Numbered from the stretch's first letter, positions 42,187 through 52,530 are shown. The stretch is DNA of 64,000 bases from Thiobacillus sp. (GCA_024235835.1 JACKLQ010000002.1:1-64000); one strand, 5' to 3'. Made by a program: numbers and translations. The notes: generated by a model not told the origin, from the sequence alone.

Positions 42187-42414
42187 ATGCCCTACTACAT
42201 CTACAAGATCGGCCCCCTGAACATCCTGGAAAAACAGGGCCAGGCGGACAGCTTCAAGGAAGCCAAGGCTGCCGCCAACGACCTGCGCAAGCAGTTGGAC
42301 CCCAATGCCGGGCAGACCATCAAGATGATCTTCGCCGAGAACGAACTCCAGGCGGAAGACACCCTGTCCCAACCCCGTGAACTGGACCCCAGCCTGGCCG
42401 GGGACGACTACTGA
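42187..42414 (+). CDS. Small conserved hypothetical protein
   Basis: The 75-residue protein begins MPYYIYKIGPLNILEKQGQ and continues SFKEAKAAANDLRKQLDPNAGQTIKMIFAENELQAEDTL. It has an alpha/beta appearance with no Cys or membrane segment. I recall similar short 'YYIYK' proteins in betaproteobacteria, without known function. It lies alone between secA and the four-helix-bundle gene. Confidence 0.65.
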   Translation: MPYYIYKIGPLNILEKQGQADSFKEAKAAANDLRKQLDPNAGQTIKMIFAENELQAEDTLSQPRELDPSLAGDDY

Positions 42415-42431
42415 ATCAAGTCACCAGCCAT

Positions 42432-42441
42432 CAGTTGGCAG
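42432..42441 (+). repeat. CAGTTGGCAG repeat, left side of four-helix-bundle gene
   Basis: CAGTTGGCAG lies ten bases before the start codon of the four-helix-bundle gene. Its exact inverse, CTGCCAACTG, is at 42781-42790 at the gene's 3' end. Two more copies form the hairpin at 42075-42110. Confidence 0.7.
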
Positions 42442-42450
42442 AGTGCAGAA

Positions 42451-42813
42451 ATGGCATTCGAGAATCTTGAAGTCTGGAAACGTTCAGCGAGATTGTCTGC
42501 AAACATTTTCAAATCCCTGCGGGATTGCCCCGACTTCGGTTTTCGTGACCAGATCACGCGATCCAGATTATCCATACCCTCCAACATTGCCGAAGGCATG
42601 GAGCGAAGTTTACCCAGGGAAAAACGTCGTTACCTGGACAATGCCAAAGGCTCCTGCGGTGAACTGCGCACCCAGATTTACATCGGCATGGAAATCAACC
42701 ACGTCAGTAAAGATTTGGGCACTGGCTGGGTTCAAGAAACCAAGGAGATCAGCGCGATGCTGGTAGGTTTGATACACACGCTGCCAACTGCAGACTGCAA
42801 ACTTTCGACTTGA
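42451..42813 (+). CDS. Four-helix bundle protein (23S rRNA intervening-sequence type)
   Basis: The 120-residue protein has the family hallmarks LEVWKRSARLSANIFKSL, DFGFRDQITRSRLSIPSNIAEG and RYLDNAKGSCGELRTQIYIG. Members were first noticed inside intervening sequences of 23S rRNA genes and are widespread, often single, with unclear function. Here the gene is not in rRNA. It is bounded by an inverted repeat, and its last dozen codons (TLPTADCKLST) are encoded by repeat sequence, which suggests it travels as a small cassette. Confidence 0.88.
   Translation: MAFENLEVWKRSARLSANIFKSLRDCPDFGFRDQITRSRLSIPSNIAEGMERSLPREKRRYLDNAKGSCGELRTQIYIGMEINHVSKDLGTGWVQETKEISAMLVGLIHTLPTADCKLST
42781..42790 (-). 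repeat. CTGCCAACTG repeat, right side of four-helix-bundle gene
   Basis: Exact inverse of the 10-mer at 42432-42441. It lies inside the last codons of the four-helix-bundle gene. It is followed by the related cagactgcaaactttcgactt, similar to the tail of the repeat after secA (42111-42133). Confidence 0.7.
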
Positions 42814-42815
42814 TC

Positions 42816-43262
42816 ATGTCCGGCTACAACGAAACCGCCTACAAGGAAGCCCGGGACTCCATCATCTCCCTTAAGTGCCCCTTCGAACGGGCCCTGCTGT
42901 CCCGATGCGTGAACTGCTCCGCCGCCAAGCGCCTGTTGCTGGCGGAACGGGAAGCCATCACCTGCTCGGACGAAGAGGCCAACAACCGCTGCAAGGCCTT
43001 TCACGAAGCCCTGCACCACAATGCCCGCTTCGCCCTGCACATGGATCCGGACCAGCCCTGGCCCTTCGCCAAGGAAATCCGCGCCCAGTGCGGCGGCATC
43101 CGCGGCCTGCAGGCCGCCATGGGCTACGAGGGGGCGGAATCCGCCGACGTGGCCGCCCTGGTTCGGGAAGGCCAGCAACGCTTCAAGCGCATCGACGCAT
43201 TTCCCTACTCGGAGATCATGCGCGGCGTGGTGCACTACGAACCGCGCAAGAAGCGCCCCTAG
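42816..43262 (+). CDS. Conserved hypothetical cysteine-containing protein
   Basis: The 148-residue soluble protein has Cys residues spaced as a possible metal site (LKCPFERALLSRCVNCSAAKR, then TCSDEEANNRC). A C-terminal helix-rich part ends IMRGVVHYEPRKKRP. No enzymatic motif is seen and I do not recognise the family. The ATG at 42816 is preferred over an in-frame TTG at 42810. It starts just after the four-helix-bundle gene. Confidence 0.6.
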   Translation: MSGYNETAYKEARDSIISLKCPFERALLSRCVNCSAAKRLLLAEREAITCSDEEANNRCKAFHEALHHNARFALHMDPDQPWPFAKEIRAQCGGIRGLQAAMGYEGAESADVAALVREGQQRFKRIDAFPYSEIMRGVVHYEPRKKRP

Positions 43263-43353
43263 GCGCCAAGGTTCACGCAGCCCGGAGAAGTCCGGCAAGT
43301 CCGTGAACATGGGGGCTTCCCGGGCTCGGCCCAAGGCCTCCTCCAGGCTACAG

Positions 43354-44493
43354 TCAGAGCCGATCCATACGGCGGCAGGCGGACGGCGGCTTGATGCCCC
43401 GCCCCAGCGCCATCACCTTGAACAGTTCCCCCATCTCGTGGGGCTGCACCAGCTTCTGCACCGCCAGGGCTGAGCGGATGTAATCCGGTGTGCCCGGCGT
43501 CATGGCCGTCATCAAGTCCAGCAGGCCCCCATCCAGCAGGAAACGGCCCTGACTGGCATAACCCAGCAAGTCCATCCCGGCCATTTCGGCCGCCTCGGAG
43601 ATGGCGGTGAAATCCACATGGGCGGTGATGTCCGCCAGCCCCGGCAGGAAGAAGGGATCGTCCAGGCTGTGGTGGCGGTAATGGACCTTCAGGGTGCCCT
43701 GGTGCCGCTGGGCATGGTAGTACTCGGCGCGACTGAAGCCGTAGTCCGGCAACAGCATCAACCCCCATTCCAGACAGGCGGCCAGGCTGGCGATGAGGGC
43801 GGCGGCGGCCAGACTCACTTCCGTGAGGTAGGGGGCTGACACCGGCAACCGCGCCACTGCCACATCCAAGGCTGACGATGGGATGGGCCTGTCCATCCAG
43901 GCGAAGCCATTGCCGGACCAGGACACGCCTCGTTCCATCACGCCCTCCCCAGTCCAGTGCACCAGGTGCACCGGCAGGGCATCCAGCACCTCGTTGGCCA
44001 GCACCACGCCCCGCAGCTTGTCCGGCAGGACATCCAGCCAGTCCACCCGCGCCAATAGATGGGAGGCGTGTTCGGCCAGCACATTCCGTTGGCGCTGGCG
44101 CAGGTCCGGGCTCACCTCCAGGATCAGATAGCGCTCCGGCAGATGCTCCATCTGCTCCAGTTCCAGCAGCACGTCCACGGCCAGGCGGCCGCTCCCCGCG
44201 CCCAGTTCCAGGATGTCGCCACCGGCCTGGACCAACGCTTCAGCCGCGACCCGGGCCAGGGTGCGGCCGAACAGGGGGGTGAGTTCCGGTGCGGTGATGA
44301 AATCCCCGGCCCCGCCGAACTTGGCCGCGCCGCCCGCGTAGTAGCCCAGGCCCGGCGCATATAGGGCCAGTTCCATGTAGCGCGTGAACGGTATCCAGCC
44401 TCCCGCCCCCTCGATCTCGTCACGGATGCGACGGATGACCGCCTCGCTGTGGGCCAGGGCTTCCGGGGAAGGGTTTGGTAGGTGTGCTGGCAT
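43354..44493 (-). CDS. MidA/NDUFAF7-type SAM-dependent methyltransferase
   Basis: The 379-residue protein shows the MidA pattern: PFTRYMELALYAPGLGYYAGG near the N-terminus, GDFITAPELTPLFGRTLA, and the SAM motif ILELGAGSGRLAVDVL. ANEVLDALPVHLV and DYGFSRAEYYHAQRHQGTL follow further on. The eukaryotic relative methylates an arginine of respiratory complex I; the bacterial substrate is not established. The gene is divergent from the flavoprotein at 44556. Confidence 0.88.
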   Translation of the reverse strand: MPAHLPNPSPEALAHSEAVIRRIRDEIEGAGGWIPFTRYMELALYAPGLGYYAGGAAKFGGAGDFITAPELTPLFGRTLARVAAEALVQAGGDILELGAGSGRLAVDVLLELEQMEHLPERYLILEVSPDLRQRQRNVLAEHASHLLARVDWLDVLPDKLRGVVLANEVLDALPVHLVHWTGEGVMERGVSWSGNGFAWMDRPIPSSALDVAVARLPVSAPYLTEVSLAAAALIASLAACLEWGLMLLPDYGFSRAEYYHAQRHQGTLKVHYRHHSLDDPFFLPGLADITAHVDFTAISEAAEMAGMDLLGYASQGRFLLDGGLLDLMTAMTPGTPDYIRSALAVQKLVQPHEMGELFKVMALGRGIKPPSACRRMDRL

Positions 44494-44555
44494 GATGGCT
44501 GTGCTAGGTTTGGACCAATCATAAACGTAAGCCCCTGCATCCCGATTAGCGCCCC

Positions 44556-45497
44556 ATGATCGTCGCCATCCTCGGTGCCGGCCCCTCCGGCATGTCCTGC
44601 GCCAATGCCTGTTTGTCCTTCGGACTCACACCGGTGGTCATCGAGCGCGGCGCCCACGTGGGCGGTGCCCAGCGCAGCAACTTCCACACCAATCTCTGGC
44701 TGCTGGGTTCCCCCAGCGAAAGCGGCCAGGAGCTCACCCGCCGGCTGGTGGCCCACTACCAGGAACTGGAGGTCACCACCCTGCTTTCCAGCCGCCTGGA
44801 GGGCCTGGAGCAAAGCGGCGGGGGGCTCATCCTGCATCTGGATACTCCCCAAGGCCGACGCGACCTGGCGGCCAGCGCCCTGGTCATCGCCAGCGGCATG
44901 CGTCCCTACGCCACGCCGGAACTGGCTGCCCTGGCCCAGGCCAGTCCCCGGGTCATCATCGGCCCCCTCAACGACACCATCCGAGACCACGTGCGCGACG
45001 CCGACGTGCTCATCCTGGGCGGCGGCGACAATGCCCTGGACCACGCCCTGTTCCTGGCGGAGCGGGGCAACCGCACCCGGGTCTGCACCCGGGGCGAATT
45101 CTCGGGCCGGGAAGCCCTCATGGCTGCCTGCCGACAGCGTGGTGAGATCGAGCTGCGGCCCCACTGTAGGCCGGAGCGATTTGAAGCGGAAGAAACCGGC
45201 GTCATTGCCCGATGGGCCGACGCTGAACCAGGACGCTACGACTGGCTGCTGGTGATGTACGGCTACAAGCCCAACACCGAGGTAGTGGAGACCTTTGCGC
45301 CGGAGCTTCGCCCGGCGCGCATCCCTTCAGGCCACCTGCACGTGGATACCTGGCAGCGCACCTCCGTGCCCGGCATCTATGCGGCCGGCGACGTCACCGA
45401 CAACGTCCAGCCCGCCATTCCCACCGCCATTGCCCAGGGGCTGGCGGCGGCCAAGGCCATCGAACGGGATTTGAAAACGGGTCGCCTCGGCGGGTAA
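44556..45497 (+). CDS. NAD(P)/FAD-dependent oxidoreductase, thioredoxin-reductase-like
   Basis: The 313-residue flavoprotein has the FAD motif VAILGAGPSGMSCA, a central NAD(P) motif (ILGGGDNALDHALFLAERG), and the C-terminal IYAAGDVTDNVQPAIPTAIAQG that contacts FAD. The CxxC redox pair of thioredoxin reductases is absent, so it is more likely a ferredoxin/flavodoxin reductase-like or other two-dinucleotide oxidoreductase. Its stop is immediately next to the convergent epimerase stop. Confidence 0.8.
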   Translation: MIVAILGAGPSGMSCANACLSFGLTPVVIERGAHVGGAQRSNFHTNLWLLGSPSESGQELTRRLVAHYQELEVTTLLSSRLEGLEQSGGGLILHLDTPQGRRDLAASALVIASGMRPYATPELAALAQASPRVIIGPLNDTIRDHVRDADVLILGGGDNALDHALFLAERGNRTRVCTRGEFSGREALMAACRQRGEIELRPHCRPERFEAEETGVIARWADAEPGRYDWLLVMYGYKPNTEVVETFAPELRPARIPSGHLHVDTWQRTSVPGIYAAGDVTDNVQPAIPTAIAQGLAAAKAIERDLKTGRLGG

Positions 45498-46508
45498 TCA
45501 GCTCAGACCATGGTACTGCTTGTACCAGGCAGCCCAGTTGGCCAGGCCCACGGCCAGTTCGGTCCTGGGCTCGAAGCCCACGTCCCGCTTCAGGTCGTCG
45601 ATGTTGGCGTAGGTGGCCACCACGTCGCCAGGCTGCATGGGCAGGAAATTTTTCTTTGCCTCCTGGCCGATGCTGTCCTCGATGGTCTTGATGAAGGTCA
45701 TCAGTTCCACCGGCTGGTTGTTGCCGATGTTGTACACCCGGTAGGGGGCGTAACTGGTGCCAGGATCCGGGGCGTCGGTGGTGAAGTCGGGGTTGGGGGT
45801 GGCGATCCTGTCCAGCACCCGCACCGTGCCTTCGGCGATGTCGTCCACGTAGGTGAAGTCCCGCTGCATCTTGCCCATGTTGAACACGTCGATGGGGCGG
45901 CCTTCCAGGATGGCGGAGGTGAACAGCCAGGGAGACATGTCCGGCCGGCCCCAGGGGCCGTACACGGTGAAGTAGCGCAGGCCCGTGGTGGGCAGGCCAT
46001 AGAGGTGGCTGTAGGTGTGGGCCATGAGCTCGTTGGCCTTCTTGCTGGCGGCGTACAGGCTCACGGGATGGTCCACGTTGTCATGCACCGAGAAGGGCAT
46101 GTGGGTGTTGGCGCCGTAGACGCTGGAGGAACTGGCGTAGACGAAGTGCTCCACGCCGTTGTGGCGGCAGCCTTCCAGCAGGTTGCCGAAGCCCACCAGG
46201 TTGGTCTGTACGTAGGCGTAGGGGTTCTTCAGGGAGTAGCGCACGCCGGGCTGGGCGGCCAGGTTGATGACCCGGTTGGGTTTCTCGGCGGCGAACAGGT
46301 CTTCCACCGTCATGCGGTCGGCGATGTCGCCGCGCACGAACTTGAAGTTGGGATAAGGCTTGAGCTGCTCAAGACGGGCGAGCTTGAGCTTGGGATCGTA
46401 GTAGTCGTTGAGGTTGTCGATGCCCACCACCTCGTCGCCACGCTTCAGCAGGATCTGGGCCACGTGCATGCCGATGAAGCCAGCGGCTCCGGTCAAAAGT
46501 ACTTTCAT
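45498..46508 (-). CDS. NAD-dependent nucleotide-sugar epimerase (UDP-glucuronate 4-epimerase type)
   Basis: The 336-residue short-chain dehydrogenase-type epimerase has the NAD motif LLTGAAGFIGMHVAQILL, GIDNLNDYYDPKLK, the catalytic SSSSVYG and YAASKKANELMAHTY (Tyr-x3-Lys), and RYFTVYGPWGRPDMSPW. The length and the DYYDP/KLK region fit UDP-glucuronate 4-epimerase-like enzymes that make UDP-galacturonate. It may supply uronic acid for lipopolysaccharide or exopolysaccharide; waaA next door fits an envelope role. Confidence 0.85.
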   Translation of the reverse strand: MKVLLTGAAGFIGMHVAQILLKRGDEVVGIDNLNDYYDPKLKLARLEQLKPYPNFKFVRGDIADRMTVEDLFAAEKPNRVINLAAQPGVRYSLKNPYAYVQTNLVGFGNLLEGCRHNGVEHFVYASSSSVYGANTHMPFSVHDNVDHPVSLYAASKKANELMAHTYSHLYGLPTTGLRYFTVYGPWGRPDMSPWLFTSAILEGRPIDVFNMGKMQRDFTYVDDIAEGTVRVLDRIATPNPDFTTDAPDPGTSYAPYRVYNIGNNQPVELMTFIKTIEDSIGQEAKKNFLPMQPGDVVATYANIDDLKRDVGFEPRTELAVGLANWAAWYKQYHGLS

Positions 46509-46535
46509 CTGGTCTGACTCCCTAACAAGATCGCT

Positions 46536-46559
46536 GGATTCTAGCAGCGGCTAGAATCC
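46536..46559. promoter_or_regulatory. Perfect 10-base inverted repeat between divergent epimerase and waaA
   Basis: GGATTCTAGC-AGCG-GCTAGAATCC is a perfect inverted repeat between the two divergent starts (46508 and 46564). It ends four bases before the waaA ATG and includes TAGAAT, a possible -10 hexamer. It could be a regulator site acting on both genes, or an RNA hairpin. Confidence 0.55.
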
Positions 46560-46563
46560 GCGC

Positions 46564-47814
46564 ATGCGTGTGTTCTATTCCCTGGCCTGGCTAATGGCCC
46601 TGCCCATTGCCTTCCTGTACCTCCTCTGGCGCAGTCGACGGCAGCCCGAGTACCGCCGCCATTGGACCGAACGGCTGGGCTGGGCGCCCGACCTGGCCAC
46701 GAGCCGCGTCCTCTGGGTCCACGCGGTGTCGGTGGGCGAGACCAGGGCCGCGGCGCCGGTGATCGCAGCGCTGCAGGAACGTTACCCCGACCACGTCCTC
46801 CTGCTCACCCACGCCACCCCCACCGGCCGGGCCACAGGCCGGGAGTTATTCGGCGACGGCGTGCGCCAGACCTATCTGCCCTACGACTTCCCCCTGCTGG
46901 TATGGCTGTTCCTGCGCCGCACCCGGCCCCGCCTGGGCCTGATCATGGAAACGGAGGTCTGGCCCAACCTGTTCAGTGCCTGCCGCCACCGGGGCATCCC
47001 CCTGCTCCTGGCCAACGCCCGGCTATCGGACCGCTCGGCCCGGGGCTACCTGCGTTTCGCCGGCCTGGCCCGCATGGCCCTGGGGAATCTGGCGGCCATC
47101 GCCGCCCAGTCGGCAGCGGATGCGGAACGCCTGGAAGGTCTGGGGGCGACGAACGTCGAGGTCACGGGCAATGTGAAATTCGACGTGAATCCTCCCGGTG
47201 ACACCCAGGCCCGGGCGGCAGACCTGCGCAACCTGTACTCGGGCCGCTTCGTCTTCCTCTGTGCCAGCACCCGGGAAGGGGAGGAAGCCCTGCTGCTGGA
47301 CGTCCTGGGAGACCTGGGCCTACCCGGCCTGCTGTTGGTCATCGTGCCCCGCCACCCCCAGAGATTCGACGAGGTGGCGGTTCTGTTGCGGGATCGTGGC
47401 CTGTCCTTCGTGCGGCGCAGCGGCGGTGGCGCCGCCACATCGGAAACCCGTGTATTCCTGGGGGACAGCATGGGCGAGATGGACGCCTACTACGCCGCCG
47501 CCGATCTCTGCTATGTGGGCGGCAGCCTGCTGCCCCTGGGGGGCCAAAGCATGATCGAGCCCGCGGCGGCAGGTTGCCCGGCCCTCATCGGCCCCCACAC
47601 CTGGAACTTCCTCGAAGCTGCGGAGCAGGCAGTGGCCTGGGGCGCGGCCCGGCGGGTGGCGGATGGGACGGAATTGCGCAAGGCGATGCTGGAACTCCAT
47701 GACGACGCCCAGGCGCGTCAACGGATGACCGAGGCGGGCAAGGCCTTCGCCCAGGCCAACCGGGGCGCCACTGCGCGCATCCTGGCCCTGATCGAGAAGG
47801 CACTGGTTGCCTAG
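46564..47814 (+). CDS. waaA: 3-deoxy-D-manno-octulosonic acid (Kdo) transferase
   Basis: The 416-residue enzyme has the N-terminal membrane anchor (LAWLMALPIAFLYLLWRSRR), WVHAVSVGETRAAAPVI, YLPYDFPLLVWLFLRRTRP, ETEVWPNLFSACRHRGIPLLLANARLSDRS, and the C-terminal GGSLLPLGGQSMIEPAAAGCP and HTWNF. It adds Kdo to lipid A precursor at the inner membrane. Translation may begin on a leaderless or very short-leader mRNA if TAGAAT at 46552 is the -10. Confidence 0.95.
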   Translation: MRVFYSLAWLMALPIAFLYLLWRSRRQPEYRRHWTERLGWAPDLATSRVLWVHAVSVGETRAAAPVIAALQERYPDHVLLLTHATPTGRATGRELFGDGVRQTYLPYDFPLLVWLFLRRTRPRLGLIMETEVWPNLFSACRHRGIPLLLANARLSDRSARGYLRFAGLARMALGNLAAIAAQSAADAERLEGLGATNVEVTGNVKFDVNPPGDTQARAADLRNLYSGRFVFLCASTREGEEALLLDVLGDLGLPGLLLVIVPRHPQRFDEVAVLLRDRGLSFVRRSGGGAATSETRVFLGDSMGEMDAYYAAADLCYVGGSLLPLGGQSMIEPAAAGCPALIGPHTWNFLEAAEQAVAWGAARRVADGTELRKAMLELHDDAQARQRMTEAGKAFAQANRGATARILALIEKALVA

Positions 47815-47859
47815 CCTGGAGGAGGCGGTCAAGCCGAATCCGGGGCACTGCAATGAAGA

Positions 47860-47875
47860 CGGGAGAACTCTCCCG
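47860..47875 (+). terminator. Candidate hairpin after waaA
   Basis: CGGGAGA-AC-TCTCCCG is a perfect 7-base stem between the convergent waaA and TolC-like genes. No T-run follows and the loop is tight, so this is a weak terminator call. The surrounding region (47815-47912) also has degenerate GGAGGAGG/TCCGGGG repeat-like sequence. Confidence 0.35.
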
Positions 47876-47912
47876 GACCCGCCACGCTCCACCGGGCCAA
47901 ACGCCCGGCGGC

Positions 47913-49220
47913 CTACTTCTTCAGCAGGGCGTCCAGGGACTGGAGGTCATCCATGCTCAGGGTGCCTGCAGCGGCCTTCAACTGCAGGCCGGACAACAAG
48001 GTCTGATAGCGGGCCGAGGCCAGGTCCCGCTGGGTGGAGAACACCAGTTGCTGGGCGTTCAGCACGTCCACCCGGGTGCGCACCCCCACCTCCAGACCCA
48101 GCTTGGTGGACTTCAGCTGGGATTCGCTGGACACCAGGGCCTGCTCCAGGGCCTTCACCTGGGCATCGCCGGAAACCACGCCCAGGAAGGACTGGCGTGC
48201 ACCCAGGGCACTCTGGCGGCGGGCGTTGTCCAGGTCGTAGCGGGCCTTTTCCTGGTTGGCGATGGCCTGCCGGACGCGGGATGTGATGGCCCCGCCCTGG
48301 TAGAGCACCCAGCCCAGTTCCACCCCGAGGACGGCGCTCTGGGTATTGGTGGTGGCCAGGCCGGTGCTGGCGTTGCGGTTGTCGCTGTAGCTGGCGGTGA
48401 GGTCCAGGGTGGGGTGGTGTCCGCCCCGCTGGCGCTCCACTTCCCGGCGGGCGGATTCCAGTGCCGTCTGGCTGGCGACCACGGACAGGTTGTTGTCCTC
48501 CGCCTGCTTCACCCAGGCGTCCATGTCGTTGGGCGCGGGCAGGGGAATCCTGCTGGCGGCATCCAGTGCATCCAGGGCCGGAGCCTGCCGGGCGATGAGC
48601 CTCTCCAGGGCGCGGCGCGCCACCTCCAGGTTGTTCTGGGCAGCAATCTCCTGGGAAGTGGCCAGGTCATAGCGGGCCTGGGCTTCATGGGTATCGACGA
48701 TGGTGGCCACCCCCACCTCGAAGCTTTTCTTCGCCTGGGCCAACTGTTCCACCAGGGCCTGCTTCTGGGACTGGGCCGTGGCCAGGTTGTCCTGGGCCAG
48801 GAGCGCGTCGAAATAGGCCTGAGCCACCCGCAGCAACAGATCCTGATCCGCCAGGCCCAACTGCTGTTCCGCCAGCAGCGCAGACAGCTTGGCCTGTTCG
48901 TAGCCTTCCAGGTTCTGCTTGCGGTAGAGGGGCTGGCTCAAGCTCAGGCCATAGCCCCGGGTACTGTAGTCCCGGCTGGTGGTGGAAGTCTCCACGTCGT
49001 TCTGGCGCAGGTAGCCGGACAGGCTGATGGTGGGGCGCAGCAGGGCCTTGCCCTGGGGCAGGGCCTCCTGGCCGGCCAGGTAGGCCTGGCGGGCCGAGGC
49101 ATAGATGGCATCGTTTTCCTTGGCCAACTGATAGATGTCGCTCAGGTTGGCGGCGATGGCCTGGCCCATGGCCAGGACGCTGGCAAGGTTCAGTGCAAGG
49201 AATAAGGCGGTCGGGCGCAT
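47913..49220 (-). CDS. TolC family outer-membrane efflux protein
   Basis: The 435-residue protein has a signal peptide (MRPTALFLALNLASVLAMGQAIA). A mature start NLSDIYQLAKENDAIYASARQAYLAGQEALPQ follows, typical of TolC. Two homologous halves have long coiled-coil helices and beta segments (GYGLSLSQPLYR; LGVELGWVLYQGGAITSRVRQA). It forms a trimeric outer-membrane channel for type I secretion or drug efflux. The start at 49220 is set by the signal peptide. It is the last gene of a pcm - rhodanese - tolC operon. Confidence 0.93.
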   Translation of the reverse strand: MRPTALFLALNLASVLAMGQAIAANLSDIYQLAKENDAIYASARQAYLAGQEALPQGKALLRPTISLSGYLRQNDVETSTTSRDYSTRGYGLSLSQPLYRKQNLEGYEQAKLSALLAEQQLGLADQDLLLRVAQAYFDALLAQDNLATAQSQKQALVEQLAQAKKSFEVGVATIVDTHEAQARYDLATSQEIAAQNNLEVARRALERLIARQAPALDALDAASRIPLPAPNDMDAWVKQAEDNNLSVVASQTALESARREVERQRGGHHPTLDLTASYSDNRNASTGLATTNTQSAVLGVELGWVLYQGGAITSRVRQAIANQEKARYDLDNARRQSALGARQSFLGVVSGDAQVKALEQALVSSESQLKSTKLGLEVGVRTRVDVLNAQQLVFSTQRDLASARYQTLLSGLQLKAAAGTLSMDDLQSLDALLKK

Positions 49221-49227
49221 GTTCTTC

Positions 49228-49551
49228 TCAATAAAAGGGCATGGAGGGGTCCACTTCCTTGGCCCAGGCATCCACGCCTCCGCTCAGGTTGATCACATTC
49301 CTGAATCCGTTGTGTTCCAGGAAGCGGGCCACGTGGTAACTGCGCACGCCGTGATGACAGATCACCACCGTCTCCCTTTCCGTGTCCAGTTCCGTCAGGT
49401 GGGCGGGCACACTGCCCATGGGCACCAGCCTGGCGTCAGGGATATGGCAGCGCTCGAATTCCCAGAGTTCCCGCACGTCCAGCAACAACGGCGGTTGCCG
49501 CTGCGGATCGTCCAGCCATTGTTTCAATTCGATGGGCCGAATCTGGCGCAT
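49228..49551 (-). CDS. Rhodanese-like domain protein
   Basis: The 107-residue single rhodanese domain has LLLDVRELWEFERCHIPDA, the active-site loop VICHHGVRSYHVARFL with the catalytic Cys, and GVDAWAKEVDPSMP at the end. It probably handles persulfide sulfur in the cytoplasm. It lies seven bases upstream of the TolC-like gene and downstream of pcm on the same strand, an arrangement I recall from other betaproteobacteria. Confidence 0.92.
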   Translation of the reverse strand: MRQIRPIELKQWLDDPQRQPPLLLDVRELWEFERCHIPDARLVPMGSVPAHLTELDTERETVVICHHGVRSYHVARFLEHNGFRNVINLSGGVDAWAKEVDPSMPFY

Positions 49552-49574
49552 GTCAGTACGTGCAGGGCCGCCCC

Positions 49575-49632
49575 AGGCGTATTGACACCCCTAAGGGGGC
49601 AGCGAGCGGAGCGAGCATGGGAGGCCGTCCCA
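49575..49632. repeat. GC-rich palindromic intergenic repeat between pcm and rhodanese genes
   Basis: The spacer contains CCCCTAAGGGGG followed by GCAGCGAGCGGAGCGAGC, a common betaproteobacterial repeat style. It sits inside an operon and may lower read-through from pcm to the downstream genes. Confidence 0.55.
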
Positions 49633-49634
49633 TA

Positions 49635-50288
49635 TCAGAAGGTGAAACGCTCCGGCTCCAGGGCGTTCACCAGGGGCTTCACCACTGTCTCGAACAGGCT
49701 GTCGGTGCGGTAGGAGCCGCTGCTGACGCAGGTCACCAGCTGGGCGCTCATCACCGGGGCCTCGCCGACGATGGCGAACAGGCGGCCGCCAGGGTTCAGG
49801 CGCTTGAGGTAGGTCTCGGGCAGCAGGGGCGTGGAACCAGTGAGGACGATGACATCGAACTGGCCGTCCGATTCCCAGTCCCGGGCCGCATCGCCCTGGC
49901 GGGTCTGGATATTGGCCAGGCCATGGGCCTGGAACTTGCGCTCGGCTTCAGTTTTCAGGTCGGCATGGAGTTCCACCGTCACCACCACACCGGCCTGGGC
50001 CGCCAGCAAGGCGGAGAGATAGCCGCTGCCCGTGCCCACTTCCAGCACACGCTCGTGGCGCTGCACCTGCAGGGACTGCAGGGCACGGGCCTCCACCCGG
50101 GGGGCCCACATGGTTTCACCGTGGCCCAGGGGAATCTCCATGTCCACGAAAGCCAGGGACTGGTACACCGGGGGTACAAAGTCCTCCCGCCTCACCTTGA
50201 AGAGCAGGTCCAGCACCTTGGGATCCAGCACCTCCCAGGGACGAATCTGCTGTTCCACCATGTTGAAGCGGGCTTGTTCGATATCCAT
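49635..50288 (-). CDS. pcm: Protein-L-isoaspartate O-methyltransferase
   Basis: The 217-residue SAM methyltransferase has FNMVEQQIRPWEVLDPKVLDLL, VDMEIPLGHGETMWAPRVEARALQSL, the SAM motif VLEVGTGSGYLSALLA and DAARDWESDGQFDVIVLTGS. It repairs isoaspartyl residues in aged proteins. The start at 50288 (MDIEQARFNM) is preferred; a frame to 50324 adds twelve residues. It is divergent from the thiC riboswitch. Confidence 0.9.
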   Translation of the reverse strand: MDIEQARFNMVEQQIRPWEVLDPKVLDLLFKVRREDFVPPVYQSLAFVDMEIPLGHGETMWAPRVEARALQSLQVQRHERVLEVGTGSGYLSALLAAQAGVVVTVELHADLKTEAERKFQAHGLANIQTRQGDAARDWESDGQFDVIVLTGSTPLLPETYLKRLNPGGRLFAIVGEAPVMSAQLVTCVSSGSYRTDSLFETVVKPLVNALEPERFTF

Positions 50289-50349
50289 GATCTGGCTATT
50301 GGTAAGTGACTGAGCGACTTGCAATTATGCCCCAAGTTCATTACCTTGG

Positions 50350-50437
50350 CCTCAGCCAGGGGTCTCCCCGTATGGGAGTGAGAAATACCCTTCGAACCTG
50401 ATCCGGATCATCCCGGCGTAGGGAGGCGCGCTGGACT
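50350..50437 (+). promoter_or_regulatory. TPP riboswitch (THI element)
   Basis: The region carries the conserved core: CAGGGGT, GGGAGTGAGA, ATACCCTTCGAACCTGATC, CGGATCAT and GGCGTAGGGA, in the order of the thiamine pyrophosphate aptamer. It ends about 40 bases before the thiC start, consistent with TPP-dependent control of thiC translation or transcription. Confidence 0.95.
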
Positions 50438-50478
50438 TCCCCTCCGCCGCACTCCCACCGCCACCCAGGAGTGCAGAC

Positions 50479-52407
<1,929 letters not shown>

Positions 52408-52426
52408 ATCTACCCACCTTCCCTGC

Positions 52427-52468
52427 GACGGCCCGGCTGCTCCATGGCAGCCGGGCCGTCGTTGTTTT
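52427..52468 (+). terminator. Rho-independent terminator of thiC
   Basis: GACGGCCCGGCTGC and GCAGCCGGGCCGTC form a perfect 14-base-pair stem with a six-base loop, followed by GTTGTTTT. It begins 19 bases after the thiC stop. Confidence 0.93.
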
Positions 52469-52500
52469 GAGCGATGAACAAATGATGGGCGGCTTGCTTA

Positions 52501-52530
52501 ATTAAACTAAGTTGAACTAAGCTAACCGGA
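52501..52530. promoter_or_regulatory. Candidate operator/promoter of the phd-vapC pair
   Basis: AACTAAG occurs twice, at 52505-52511 and 52515-52521, exactly ten bases apart, in an AT-rich island ahead of the antitoxin gene. Helical-phase direct repeats suit autoregulation by a Phd-type antitoxin. No experimental support is available. Confidence 0.4.
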
